From the NCBI GenBank assembly GCA_021157415.1, contig JAGGWN010000072.1:1-64000 (forward strand): a DNA stretch of 64,000 nt. The letters run 5' to 3'. Position numbers and translations under genes: made by a program. The stretch is from Bacteroidales bacterium (GTDB taxonomy: Bacteria > Bacteroidota > Bacteroidia > Bacteroidales > VadinHA17). This document shows positions 18,652 through 28,843 of this stretch, piece after piece (positions within the stretch are counted from its first letter, which is position 1; each line of letters begins with the position of its first letter). The notes below the pieces were generated by a model, which did not search any database, was not told the DNA's origin, and saw only the letters and a program-made list of their open reading frames with translations.

Positions 18652-19536
18652 TTACATTCTTTTATCAGCACCCCACATCAATTTTGTCCGCAACGTCTCA
18701 AAATAGTCTATATTTTCCAGTTTGAGTACCTGGATAAAAAAGCCGGCTTTTTTAATTTTCAGGGGTACCTGTCCGGTATAGACTTCCGACCTTGAATCCA
18801 TAGATACCCAATAGGCATTCTGGCGGGTGGATACTTTTACCGTCAGCTCATAATTATCAGGTATCACCACCGGCCTGACCGTAAGGTTGTGAGGAGCTAT
18901 CGGACTGAGAATAAAATTCATGGATCCGGGAATCACAATCGGACCGCCTACGCTCATGGAATAGCCGGTAGAGCCTGTGGGAGAGGAAACAATCAATCCG
19001 TCGGCCCAGTATGTATTAAGATGTTTGCCGTCCATCATCACTTCAATGTTTATCATGCCTGTTCCTTTTTTCTGAACGGCAAACTCGTTTAAGGCAAAAG
19101 GGAAATCCTGCAGGATCCCTTTTGGATCTTTCAGTTCGATCAATGATCTTTTTTCCAGTGTAAATTTCCTGCTAAAAATAGCATCAATGGACTTACTGAT
19201 ATTTTCGCGAGAGATACTTGCCAGAAAACCCAACCGGCCACTGTTTATTCCGATAATCGGTATGGAATGCCTGCGCACAAACGAAACCGACTCCAGAAAA
19301 GTACCGTCTCCGCCTACACTGAGTAAAAAGTCAACCTCTTTACCCAAATCAGTATATTCTGAAAAGAAATGATTATGATTAAACTGATAGTCGAAATCAT
19401 GTCTGACATTCTCATATAACTCCCTGTAAAGGATGATATCAGCACCATATTGACTGAATTTCTCACATATCAGTTGAAAATATGGAAAAAACTCAGTGGA
19501 AATTTTCTTCCCGTAAACAGCGATTCTCATGCGCAA
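18652..19536 (-). CDS. nadK: NAD kinase
   Basis: 'LLSVGGDGTFLESVSFVR', 'GINSGRLGFLA', 'SSPTGSTGYSMSVGGPI'. Confidence 0.95.
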   Translation of the reverse strand: MRMRIAVYGKKISTEFFPYFQLICEKFSQYGADIILYRELYENVRHDFDYQFNHNHFFSEYTDLGKEVDFLLSVGGDGTFLESVSFVRRHSIPIIGINSGRLGFLASISRENISKSIDAIFSRKFTLEKRSLIELKDPKGILQDFPFALNEFAVQKKGTGMINIEVMMDGKHLNTYWADGLIVSSPTGSTGYSMSVGGPIVIPGSMNFILSPIAPHNLTVRPVVIPDNYELTVKVSTRQNAYWVSMDSRSEVYTGQVPLKIKKAGFFIQVLKLENIDYFETLRTKLMWGADKRM

Positions 19537-19548
19537 GGTATATCAAAA

Positions 19549-20223
19549 TCAAATATTCAGGTACATCATAAATTCATCAAACCGGCTGGCATAAAAGGAA
19601 TCCAGCTCCTGGTTGTTCATAAACGATGCTTTCAGATTATAATCATAACGCTCAAAAGTGCTAATGATAGAAGACACCTCTGTTCTGTTAATCTTCAGGA
19701 TCACTTCCATCTTTGTAGAATCTTCATGCGATTGAATATACATACTCAGTATCTTGGCATCATTCGACTCAACCATCTGAGCAATCTGGCTCAGGGAATA
19801 ATCATTCTGGTGCAATTCAAGTACCAGAATGGCCCCGGGATTTTTAACTGCGGTAAGTCCTGCAAAATATTGGATCAAATCATGATTGGTGATCATTCCC
19901 AGATAATTCTTTTGTCTGTCCAGCACGGGCACCACCGTTAACTTCAGGCGGGAAACAATCTCGATCACCTCATAGATATGTTGATCCAGATAGACAAAAG
20001 GACTGAACAGGGAAAGATTATGATTCCCTATGGGTTCATCCGCCATGTTCATGTCATAGATATCCGTATCTGAAATCAATCCCAGGAATTCCTTGTCATT
20101 TACTATAGGCAGATGGGATACCCTAAACACTTCCATCCAGTTCAATGCTTTTTGTCCGGTATCGGAGGTGTGGAGTGCCGGAACAATACCTGATATAAAA
20201 TCTTTTGCCAACATAATGATCAA
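19549..20223 (-). CDS. CBS domain-containing protein
   Basis: Paired CBS motifs 'HLPIVNDKEFLGLISDTDIYD' and 'VVPVLDRQKNYLGMITNHDLIQYF'. Confidence 0.9.
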   Translation of the reverse strand: MIIMLAKDFISGIVPALHTSDTGQKALNWMEVFRVSHLPIVNDKEFLGLISDTDIYDMNMADEPIGNHNLSLFSPFVYLDQHIYEVIEIVSRLKLTVVPVLDRQKNYLGMITNHDLIQYFAGLTAVKNPGAILVLELHQNDYSLSQIAQMVESNDAKILSMYIQSHEDSTKMEVILKINRTEVSSIISTFERYDYNLKASFMNNQELDSFYASRFDEFMMYLNI

Positions 20224-20276
20224 TCCAGAAAAAACCTTGTAACTTTGCCGAAAGATAATACAAAAAGATAAGAATT

Positions 20277-20990
20277 ATGACGCGTTTAAGTGTAAATATA
20301 AATAAAATTGCAACGATACGGAATGCCCGTGGCGGAAATATTCCTGATGTGCTGGAAGCAGCCATCAACTGTGAACGTTTCGGAGCCGAGGGGATCACGG
20401 TTCATCCAAGACCGGATGAGCGTCATATCCGGTACCGGGATGTCAGAGATATGCGACCGGTACTGCAAACCGAATTCAATGTGGAAGGATATCCGGGAGA
20501 GCGTTTTATGGAACTGGTGCTGGAGGTCGTTCCCGATCAGGTAACCCTGGTCCCGGATCCGCCGGACACCCTTACTTCCAATGCCGGATGGCAGATAAAT
20601 AAAAACATTGCTTTCCTCACGGAAATTATCGGCACATTGCATCAGAAAGGAATCCGCACATCTCTTTTTGTAAATACGGACCCTGAAAATATCAGATATG
20701 CCCCGGAAACAGGTACCGATCGCATTGAATTATATACCGAGCCGTACGCTGCCGGATACCACAAAAACAGGGAAAAAGCGATCCTGCCTTTCGCAGCGGC
20801 AGCCAGGCTGGCCCATCGTCTGGGGCTTGGGATCAATGCCGGTCACGATCTGAATCTGGATAATTTAAGGTACTTCCATCAGCATATTCCTCAGCTTGAC
20901 GAGGTGTCCATAGGACATGCCCTGATTTCCGATGCATTATATTACGGACTGGAAAACACGATCCAGATGTATTTACAACAACTACGTTAA
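20277..20990 (+). CDS. pdxJ: Pyridoxine 5'-phosphate synthase
   Basis: '[18 protein letters not shown]', '[17 protein letters not shown]', '[16 protein letters not shown]'. Confidence 0.95.
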   Translation: MTRLSVNINKIATIRNARGGNIPDVLEAAINCERFGAEGITVHPRPDERHIRYRDVRDMRPVLQTEFNVEGYPGERFMELVLEVVPDQVTLVPDPPDTLTSNAGWQINKNIAFLTEIIGTLHQKGIRTSLFVNTDPENIRYAPETGTDRIELYTEPYAAGYHKNREKAILPFAAAARLAHRLGLGINAGHDLNLDNLRYFHQHIPQLDEVSIGHALISDALYYGLENTIQMYLQQLR

Positions 20991-20995
20991 ATCTC

Positions 20996-21802
20996 ATGAC
21001 ACTTTTTTACCGGGAACTGGGGGAAGGGCCTCCCCTGATTATTCTACACGGATTGTACGGATCATCGGACAACTGGCTTTCCATAGCACGCAAGCTGTCG
21101 GATCGTTATCACATCTACCTGGTGGACCAACGCAACCATGGACAATCTCCCCATGATCCCGTACATGACTTCCCTGTACTAAGTGATGATCTGGATGAAT
21201 TCATACTGGAACACCGGCTGGATCATGTCATTCTTCTCGGACATTCCATGGGAGGCAAAACAGCCCTGTTCTATGCTGTCAGCCATCCCGACAAAACAAG
21301 CGCTCTGGTCGTCGTTGACATATCTCCCCGCACGTATCATATTGGTCAGGGATCCGGCACTTCTTTCGGAATGCACAAGGAAATGATGGAAGCCATGTTG
21401 CATAGTGACGTAAGTCTTTTGTCATCACGTCAGCAAGTGATGGAAGCATTGAGACCGGCGATACCCCAGGAAAGGGTTCGGCAATTTCTGCTGAAAAATC
21501 TCACGAGGGATGACAACCACCATTTCAAATGGAAAATCAACCTGCCTGTACTGTATGACCAACTCCCCAATATCCTGAAAGGGCTGGACAGCTATCCGGA
21601 ACTAAAAGACCGACAGATCACCTCATTTCCCGTTTTATTCATCAAAGGTGAAAAATCAGGATATATCAGCGAAGAGGATCTGCCTGTTATACACCAGTAT
21701 TTTCCCCTGGCCGAGATTGAGGTCATTGCGGATGCCGGTCACTGGGTGCATGCTGAGCAACCAGAGGTATTCGTAAAAACCATCCTGGATTTTCTGGCAT
21801 AG
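20996..21802 (+). CDS. Alpha/beta fold hydrolase (YbfF-like)
   Basis: 'IILHGLYGSSDNWLSIA', 'VDQRNHGQSPHDP', 'LLGHSMGGKTAL'. Confidence 0.9.
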   Translation: MTLFYRELGEGPPLIILHGLYGSSDNWLSIARKLSDRYHIYLVDQRNHGQSPHDPVHDFPVLSDDLDEFILEHRLDHVILLGHSMGGKTALFYAVSHPDKTSALVVVDISPRTYHIGQGSGTSFGMHKEMMEAMLHSDVSLLSSRQQVMEALRPAIPQERVRQFLLKNLTRDDNHHFKWKINLPVLYDQLPNILKGLDSYPELKDRQITSFPVLFIKGEKSGYISEEDLPVIHQYFPLAEIEVIADAGHWVHAEQPEVFVKTILDFLA

Positions 21803-21806
21803 ACGA

Positions 21807-22544
21807 TTATTCTTTCTCCTCCAGACCTGTGGCAGAAGCCACCTGGTCGTCCGACACAGGGTCCGCTCCCAGATAACGTTGATACACCCGTGCCGTCGTC
21901 AAAACATCTTTTTCACAATACACCGCAATTCTTTGCAGGTCTTTGTCCTTATAGTACACCTCTGCTACCTGGCTGCCGTCAATATCATCTTTGGGTGTGG
22001 GAATATCGAAAACGGCGGCGAGCAGTTCCAGGGATGTATAATGCTTGTAATCGCCGAATTTCCATAGCTCCATCGTATCCAGGAAGGGCACCTCCCACGG
22101 TTTTTTCCCTGCCACATCCAAAAGAGCCGGTAATTTTAACCTGTTTATCAGGATGCGACGAGCCAGGTAGGGAAAGTCAAATTCTTTTCCGTTGTGTGCA
22201 CACAGGTAAGGATTTTTATCCCTCATCCCGTTCAACAAATCAATAAAACCTTTCAACACTTCCGTTTCATCCTCTCCAAAAAAAGATTTCAGTCTGAAAT
22301 GCCATTCTCTTTCTTTGGGATGAAACATTCCCACGGATATGCAGACGACTTTGCCGAATTCTGCATAAATGCCTGCTCTTTCAAATTTATCTTCAGCCGA
22401 TTCTCCTTCCTCGCCGCGCAGCATATCCGCCTTGCGGGACCATAATTTTCTAAAATTTTCAGGCAACTCATCAAATTTTCCCGTCATTGGAACGGTTTCA
22501 ATATCCAGGAAAAGAATCTGTTGAAGAGGAATTTTATCCGGCAT
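21807..22544 (-). CDS. 3'-5' exonuclease family protein (DEDD-type)
   Basis: 'ILFLDIETVPM', 'LCAHNGKEFDFPYLARR', 'YCEKDVLTTARVY'. Confidence 0.85.
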   Translation of the reverse strand: MPDKIPLQQILFLDIETVPMTGKFDELPENFRKLWSRKADMLRGEEGESAEDKFERAGIYAEFGKVVCISVGMFHPKEREWHFRLKSFFGEDETEVLKGFIDLLNGMRDKNPYLCAHNGKEFDFPYLARRILINRLKLPALLDVAGKKPWEVPFLDTMELWKFGDYKHYTSLELLAAVFDIPTPKDDIDGSQVAEVYYKDKDLQRIAVYCEKDVLTTARVYQRYLGADPVSDDQVASATGLEEKE

Positions 22545-22555
22545 AAGAAAAAAAT

Positions 22556-23173
22556 TTAGGATTTGATTATCAGGTTTTTTTCAATGATCGTTGTCAGGAT
22601 ATCAATGGCCACCACATTGCTTCCTCCTTGTGGAACGATGATATCGGCATACCTTTTCGTGGGTTCGATAAATTGCAGGTGCATGGGTTTTACAGTCTTG
22701 TCATATCTTTCCAGCACTTTGTCCACCGAGCGGCCTCTCTCACGTATATCTCTCTGTATCACGCGACTCAGTCTGTCATCGGCGTCGGCATCCACATAAA
22801 CCTTGATATCCATTTGGTCCCGCAATGCTTCATCTGTCAGGATGAGTATTCCTTCCACCACAATAACATGTTTGGGGCTTATAGTCACCGTCTCACGAGC
22901 CCTTGTGCAGGACAGGTAGGAATATACCGGTCGCTGAATAATTTTTCCGGCTTTCAGCATTTTCAGATGTTTAACCAGCAGGGAAAACTCAATGGAAGAA
23001 GGATGGTCAAAATTAATCTCCTGCCGCTGTTCCAAAGGCAGGTGACTGTTATCCCTGTAATAGGCATCCTGGGGTAAGACGGCCACTTCACCGGCTGGCA
23101 GCCGCTCAATAATCTTCCGTACAACGGTGGTTTTTCCAGAACCGGTACCTCCTGCTATCCCGACAATCAGCAT
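22556..23173 (-). CDS. udk: Uridine kinase
   Basis: 'GIAGGTGSGKTTVVRKI', 'QDAYYRDNSHLPLEQR', 'NFDHPSSIE'. Confidence 0.95.
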   Translation of the reverse strand: MLIVGIAGGTGSGKTTVVRKIIERLPAGEVAVLPQDAYYRDNSHLPLEQRQEINFDHPSSIEFSLLVKHLKMLKAGKIIQRPVYSYLSCTRARETVTISPKHVIVVEGILILTDEALRDQMDIKVYVDADADDRLSRVIQRDIRERGRSVDKVLERYDKTVKPMHLQFIEPTKRYADIIVPQGGSNVVAIDILTTIIEKNLIIKS

Positions 23174-23243
23174 TTTTTTATATTTTCGCAGTCGTTAATA
23201 AACAAATATGGCAGCAATTTAAACATTCAAATACTTATCTGCA

Positions 23244-23402
23244 ATGGTCAGACATATCGTTTTTTCCAGATTATCCGGAAATCCCGATGAAACGGAGAAA
23301 AAAAAGCAACTCGATTTTCTGAAAAAATTTTTCTGCCCGCTATCAGGAATGATTCCTGCCATGCGGCCATACGAGGGCACCATGATTCTCTACCCTGATT
23401 GA
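23244..23402 (+). pseudogene. Truncated Dabb (stress-responsive A/B barrel)-like fragment
   Basis: 52 aa 'MVRHIVFSRLSGNPDETEKKKQLDFLKKFFCPLSGMIPAMRPYEGTMILYPD*' resembles only the N-terminal half of Dabb proteins; below the ORF-track length cutoff. Confidence 0.45.
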
Positions 23403-23428
23403 TTATCAAACCAAATAATATTTATGTT

Positions 23429-24409
23429 ATGACATCATTATATCCTCTCTTTTTTCATCCAGTTTACAAAACCAAGATCTGGGGCGACGACAAGTTGCGT
23501 AACCTGCTCCACAAAGATACGGGAGCACTGCAAAAAGTCGGTGAAAGCTGGGAAATATCGGGCGTACAGGACAATATTACGGTCGTTAAGAACGGTTTTT
23601 TAGCCGGAAACAACCTGCAAGAACTGGTAGAAATATATATGGGCGATCTTGTCGGCGACAAGGTATATGATAAGTTCGGAGTGGAATTTCCCCTGCTCAT
23701 AAAATTCATTGATGCCAGCGACGTCTTATCCGTACAGGTTCATCCCGATGATAAGACTGCTTTCGAGAGGCATCATGCTTATGGTAAAACGGAAATGTGG
23801 TATATCCTCCAGTCCGATCCGGGGGCGGAAATTATCATCGGATTTAAAAATGATACGAGCAGGGAGGAATATCTGCGGCACCTCAAAAATAAAACCCTCC
23901 GGGAAATATTGAATAGCGAAGAGGCCCGGGCCGGGGATGTGTTTTTTATCCCGCCCGGCCGGGTTCATACCATCGGCGCCGGCATTCTGCTTGCCGAGAT
24001 CCAGCAAACTTCAGATATCACTTACCGCATCTACGACTGGGACCGGGTGGATGCCAACGGAAAAAGCAGGGAGCTGCATACCGACCTGGCCCTGGACGTG
24101 ATAGATTTCAAATCCTATCCTGAATATAAAATTCCTTATCAGGACCAGCTTAACGAGATTACCGACCTGGTGCAATGTAATTATTTTAACACCCAGCTCA
24201 TACACTTCAACAAACCCTTGAAAAAAGACTATTATGATCTGGATTCTTTCGTTATCTATATTGGCGTGGAAGGAGAAACCACTATCGAACATGAAAACGG
24301 GAGTTCCTTCCTGAAAAAGGGAGAAAGTGTACTGGTCCCTGCCGTATTGAAAGATATCACACTGATCCCCAAAGGGGAGGCCAGGATACTGGAGGTGTAT
24401 ATCAAGTAA
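23429..24409 (+). CDS. manA: Mannose-6-phosphate isomerase, class I
   Basis: 'YPLFFHPVYKTKIWGDDKL', 'SVQVHPDDKTAFERH', 'FFIPPGRVHTIGAGILLAEIQQTSDITYRIYDWDR'. Confidence 0.93.
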   Translation: MTSLYPLFFHPVYKTKIWGDDKLRNLLHKDTGALQKVGESWEISGVQDNITVVKNGFLAGNNLQELVEIYMGDLVGDKVYDKFGVEFPLLIKFIDASDVLSVQVHPDDKTAFERHHAYGKTEMWYILQSDPGAEIIIGFKNDTSREEYLRHLKNKTLREILNSEEARAGDVFFIPPGRVHTIGAGILLAEIQQTSDITYRIYDWDRVDANGKSRELHTDLALDVIDFKSYPEYKIPYQDQLNEITDLVQCNYFNTQLIHFNKPLKKDYYDLDSFVIYIGVEGETTIEHENGSSFLKKGESVLVPAVLKDITLIPKGEARILEVYIK

Positions 24410-24411
24410 AA

Positions 24412-24444
24412 AACACCCCACCTTTAAACAGCAGGGGGTTTCAA
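24412..24444. terminator. Terminator-like hairpin between convergent manA and T9SS gene
   Basis: aaaacACCCC...GGGGGTttc short GC stem following manA stop. Confidence 0.4.
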
Positions 24445-24457
24445 CCGGAAAGATGCT

Positions 24458-26128
24458 TTATTGTTTAATAATCTTGAACACCTTATTCCCCTGATCACTA
24501 TGTATTCTCACAAAATAAAGACCTTTGGGGTGGTTACTCATATCCATCTGCAAGCGATCTGCCGTCCGGATATCTACTTTTCTTTTCATCACCTGTTGAC
24601 CGAGAATATTCGTCACGGATATCTCCAATAACCCGCTCCCTTCTTTGGGGATCTCCAGAACAAAACTTTCTTCAAACGGATTGGGATAGATCCTGATACC
24701 GGCAACGTTGTTACGTACCTGTTCCACATGCGTACAGGCATCTACATGCACCACCATCGAATCGGTGAGTGTACAGCCGCCTGTATCCACCACCGTCACC
24801 CAATACGTGCCACTGTCACTTACCGGGAGGGTTTGTGCCATGCTGGAATCGGACCACAGATAAGCAGAATACCCGCTGCCTGCATCCAGCACCAGGATAT
24901 CGTTCAGACAGATGGTCGTATCATGGACAGCGAACAGACTGGTCGTATCGGTATAACTGCATTTGCTCTCCAGCCACAGGTCGTCCAGGTATAAAGTGGA
25001 TCCGGGAGCATTGCTTCCACCGCCTCCGAAAGCCTGTCCTGAAAGGCAGATAATGTTTACCGTATCTACCACCAGATCGCCCAGATTGAGGGGTTCATGA
25101 AAGTAGGTATATTCGGGAACAGGAGGCAGGTTAAACACCCGAATGGTCTGATCACGGCTGTCAGACTGGTCATTCCAGTGCGAGCAAAAAACCACAATCT
25201 GTGCACTGTCAACACCCACCGGCATATATTTATAGTAACCACTTATGGCCCAGGGTGTATCATTGTATGGAAAACCTCCGCTGATATCCTCCATTCCTAA
25301 ATTTCCTGCGGCTGCAATTCCTATGTTCATCTCTGCGAAGTCGAGGTACACGGTTTTCAGTTTCATAGCATAATTCCCCGAGTGTGCATCTTCTGTGCGG
25401 AAACACATCCCATCACTTTGTGTAAGCGCGGATACCCAGTTCCCGCTCTCCCATCCTACAGGATCGTTATAGGTAAGCATGTCCCAATCCTCAAAATCCC
25501 CGTTGGGGATGGTCTGGGTTTCCTCATCAAACTGAAGATGATCGACATACAGGTAACTTCCCGTAACAGGATCCCAGGGGGTACCGGCAGAGAATCCCAC
25601 CAGAGCGGTATCAGGCACCTCGGTAACTGCACTGAGGGGAAAAGCCACACGTTTATACGACTGCTGTTCTCCGGTCAGCGTAAACCAGTTTTCCGAAATG
25701 GTATTTCCGTCTTTTCTAAATATTACAAGAATGCGGGCTGTATCTCCGGTTTCGATGTTGTACTTAAAATATCCGCTCAGAGAATCCGGTTGTCCGGTAT
25801 AAGGAAATCCACCGAGATATTTGAGGTCAGGGTAATCTCCGGACACACGGCCTTCACAAAAAGCAAATCCGGGAATTTTTTCCTGATCATATACACGATT
25901 TTCCAAATACAAGGCATAAGAGCCCGAATATGCATCATCGGTTTTCCTCACAGATAATGCAGTATCACCGTTAAGAGCACCCAGGATATCTGACGTAAGC
26001 CACGACCGTGGCTGTTCAAACAGCTGACAGGTTTCCCAGTGTTCAAACCCCCTGTTGGGAATATTCTGTGGCACGGCAGCTGTAAGGATGAACAGGATAA
26101 AAACGAAAGTAAAAATCCATTTTTTCAT
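24458..26128 (-). CDS. Secreted protein with T9SS type A C-terminal sorting domain
   Basis: Signal peptide; C-terminus 'IRIYPNPFEESFVLEIPKEGSGLLEISVTNILGQQVMKRKVDI...GLYFVRIHSDQGNKVFKIIKQ'. Confidence 0.85.
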   Translation of the reverse strand: MKKWIFTFVFILFILTAAVPQNIPNRGFEHWETCQLFEQPRSWLTSDILGALNGDTALSVRKTDDAYSGSYALYLENRVYDQEKIPGFAFCEGRVSGDYPDLKYLGGFPYTGQPDSLSGYFKYNIETGDTARILVIFRKDGNTISENWFTLTGEQQSYKRVAFPLSAVTEVPDTALVGFSAGTPWDPVTGSYLYVDHLQFDEETQTIPNGDFEDWDMLTYNDPVGWESGNWVSALTQSDGMCFRTEDAHSGNYAMKLKTVYLDFAEMNIGIAAAGNLGMEDISGGFPYNDTPWAISGYYKYMPVGVDSAQIVVFCSHWNDQSDSRDQTIRVFNLPPVPEYTYFHEPLNLGDLVVDTVNIICLSGQAFGGGGSNAPGSTLYLDDLWLESKCSYTDTTSLFAVHDTTICLNDILVLDAGSGYSAYLWSDSSMAQTLPVSDSGTYWVTVVDTGGCTLTDSMVVHVDACTHVEQVRNNVAGIRIYPNPFEESFVLEIPKEGSGLLEISVTNILGQQVMKRKVDIRTADRLQMDMSNHPKGLYFVRIHSDQGNKVFKIIKQ

Positions 26129-26341
26129 AACTATTCCTCCTCTGATTAAATAATGAAGTTGGTATTCAATACAAATTTACAGAGATCTCACCATAATGTC
26201 AAGTTTTTACAATGAGTTGGTTATAATTAATTTACGATAACAAAAATTGAACCAAAGCAGGTTCATATAATTCAGTTCTTTATTTCGAATTCATGATTTC
26301 AAGACTTTTTCACACCTTTGTGTGGTATTTTTTTATGCTCC

Positions 26342-27679
26342 ATGAAAGACCTGACACAAGGAAAAGAAGCGAGGCTGATCCTGCATTTTGCCACTCCGAT
26401 GTTGCTTGGAAACATATTTCAGCAACTCTACAATATTGTGGACAGCATCATCGTGGGCAATGTACTGGGGAAGCAGGCTCTGGCAGCCGTCGGGGCATCT
26501 TTTCCGGTAATTTTCATGGTTATCTCTCTGCTGATCGGGGTAGCCAGCGGCACCACCATTGTAATCGCCCAGTATTTCGGTGCCCGCAAGCTGGAAGAGG
26601 TAAAAAAAGCCATGGATACCTTTTACATCTTCGCTTTCTTTGCCTCTATTCTCATGTCTATACTGGGCATATTCTTCAGCGAGGATCTGTTTCACCTGCT
26701 TAAACTCCCGGAAGAAATACTGCCCCAGGCCAAGACTTACCTGCACATCATCCTGGCCGGGATCATTATCTTTTTCGGTTTCAACGGTACCAATGCCATA
26801 TTGCGGGGGTTAGGAGATTCCAAGACTCCCCTGTACTTCCAGATTGCAGCAACACTGGTCAACATCGGTTTTGATCTGCTCCTTGTCATGGTTTTTGGCT
26901 GGGGCATTGCAGGGGCTGCTATTGCTACGGTTCTGGCCCAGGCCGGTGCCCTGATTACAGCTATATGGTATCTCAACAAATACCACTCACTCATCCGTAT
27001 CTCTTTGTTCGGGATGAAATTCGACCGGGACATTTTCAAGAAAAGTCTGCGCATCGGTCTTCCTACAGGTTTTCAGCAAACCTTCGTAGCCCTTGGAATG
27101 ATGGCCCTCATGGGCATCGTCAACACCTTTGGTACCGACGTCATTGCTGCTTACTCCGTGGCAGGACGCATCGATTCCCTTGCCACGCTGCCGGCCATGA
27201 ACTTTGCAGCGGCTCTGGCTACCTTCGTCGGACAAAACCTGGGTGCCGGCAAACCCGAAAGGGTGAAACACGGCCTGATTTCTACCATTTGGATGAGCAG
27301 TATCATCTCGCTCACCATAACACTCGTTGTTCAACTTTTTCCTTCCCAACTGATGGGTTTATTTACCAAAGACGCCTCTGTGATCGCAATAGGCCGACAA
27401 TATCTGATTATAGTAAGTGCCTTTTATATTATTTTCTCGGCCATGTTCTCCATCAGTGGCGTGATGCGGGGAGCAGGAGATACATTAATCCCTATGTTCA
27501 TTACTCTTTTTGCCCTGTGGTTTATACGTATCCCGGCAGCCTGGCTGTTGTCCCGTCACCTGGGAGTCATTGGCATCTGGTGGGCCGTACCCATGGGCAT
27601 GTTTACCGGATTCCTGTTATCATTCCTCTATTATCTTACGGGAAGGTATAGGAACAAAGTGATTGTAAAGGAAAGCTAA
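26342..27679 (+). CDS. MATE family efflux transporter
   Basis: 'LILHFATPMLLGNIFQQLYNIVDSIIVGNVLGKQALAAVGASFPV'. Confidence 0.93.
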   Translation: MKDLTQGKEARLILHFATPMLLGNIFQQLYNIVDSIIVGNVLGKQALAAVGASFPVIFMVISLLIGVASGTTIVIAQYFGARKLEEVKKAMDTFYIFAFFASILMSILGIFFSEDLFHLLKLPEEILPQAKTYLHIILAGIIIFFGFNGTNAILRGLGDSKTPLYFQIAATLVNIGFDLLLVMVFGWGIAGAAIATVLAQAGALITAIWYLNKYHSLIRISLFGMKFDRDIFKKSLRIGLPTGFQQTFVALGMMALMGIVNTFGTDVIAAYSVAGRIDSLATLPAMNFAAALATFVGQNLGAGKPERVKHGLISTIWMSSIISLTITLVVQLFPSQLMGLFTKDASVIAIGRQYLIIVSAFYIIFSAMFSISGVMRGAGDTLIPMFITLFALWFIRIPAAWLLSRHLGVIGIWWAVPMGMFTGFLLSFLYYLTGRYRNKVIVKES

Positions 27680-27682
27680 TGC

Positions 27683-27845
27683 CCGTTGGCATACAATGGT
27701 CATACACTCAAGGTGTTCGTTGTCATATACATTTGCTGCGCGAAAGAAATTAGATCTTCATTTCGTGCAGATCGAAATGAGTTACTGTGTGACAAAATGT
27801 ATTGTTTCTTTCTAAATACAATGCATGCTAATTTCGCGAATGAAG
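27683..27845 (+). repeat. Diverged intergenic repeat, copy 1
   Basis: 'CGTTGGCATACaATGGTCAT' then 'TTTGCTgcGCgAAagaAATTAGatcTTCAtTTtGTgCAgATCG...AATGAGT...TGACAAAATgTATT...CATG...CTAATTTC', collinear with 44903-45050. Confidence 0.65.
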
Positions 27846-27922
27846 TCTATTCATTTCATGAGCTTTAACGAACAAATTTTTCAGACAAAGCCTGCTGTTT
27901 TTTTCCCTCTCATAAATTATCG

Positions 27923-27930
27923 TAAATTTG
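27923..27930 (+). promoter_or_regulatory. Bacteroidetes -7 promoter element upstream of YicC gene
   Basis: TAAATTTG matches TAnnTTTG 31 bp before ATG 27961; -33 is weak. Confidence 0.35.
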
Positions 27931-27960
27931 TTTTTTTTTAATACAAAATACATAAAAACC

Positions 27961-28836
27961 ATGATCCAGTCAATGACCGGATACGGAAAGGCGACCCATA
28001 ATTTTACAGACAGGCAGATCACGGTAGAAATCAAGTCCCTCAATTCCCGACAGGCTGATATATCTACCCGGTTGCCAGCTGCTTACCGCAACAAGGATCT
28101 TATCCTCAGAAAACTTTTGACAGAAAAACTGGTACGGGGGAAAATTGATCTATCCATGACAGTGCTGGACTTTACCGGAGAGACCTATCCCGATGTCAAC
28201 AAGGCAGCTGTTAAACATTACCTGCGTCAGTTAAGGGATATGGCTGAAGAATTGGATATACAAACCGAAGATTCCCTGGTACAGAGCCTGTTGCGGTGGC
28301 CGGAAATACTTACCGATATCACGCGTGAAGTTGATGAGACCGAATGGGATCAGATTGTTCAAACTGTCGAAGCAGCCCTCACACAGGTGAAGAAGTTCAG
28401 GGAACAGGAAGGGAACTCGATCGAGCGGGATATGCGTGTCCACGTGCAGGATATACAGTCTCTTTTGGACCAGGTTACCCCTTTTGAAAAAGAGAGAATA
28501 CAAACTGTACGGAAACGACTGGAGAAAAACCTGCATGAGTTGGGGAGTATGAACACATCCGACCGTGAACGCTTTGAGCAGGAAATTGCTTACTATCTGG
28601 ACAAACTGGATATCAACGAAGAAAAAATCCGTCTGTCCAATCATTGCAGGTATTTCACAGAAACCCTGAACAACGGTGGGGATATAGGAAAGAAACTCGG
28701 GTTTATTGTACAGGAAATGGGACGGGAGATCAACACCCTGGGTTCCAAGGCCAATCATGCCGGAATACAGAAGCTGGTAGTCATGATGAAAGATAAACTG
28801 GAAAAAATCAAGGAACAAACTTTTAACGTTCTCTAA
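27961..28836 (+). CDS. YicC/YloC family endoribonuclease
   Basis: 'MIQSMTGYGKATHNF', 'EIKSLNSRQADISTRLP', 'LGFIVQEMGREINTLGSKAN'. Confidence 0.93.
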   Translation: MIQSMTGYGKATHNFTDRQITVEIKSLNSRQADISTRLPAAYRNKDLILRKLLTEKLVRGKIDLSMTVLDFTGETYPDVNKAAVKHYLRQLRDMAEELDIQTEDSLVQSLLRWPEILTDITREVDETEWDQIVQTVEAALTQVKKFREQEGNSIERDMRVHVQDIQSLLDQVTPFEKERIQTVRKRLEKNLHELGSMNTSDRERFEQEIAYYLDKLDINEEKIRLSNHCRYFTETLNNGGDIGKKLGFIVQEMGREINTLGSKANHAGIQKLVVMMKDKLEKIKEQTFNVL

Positions 28837-28843
28837 ACACACC

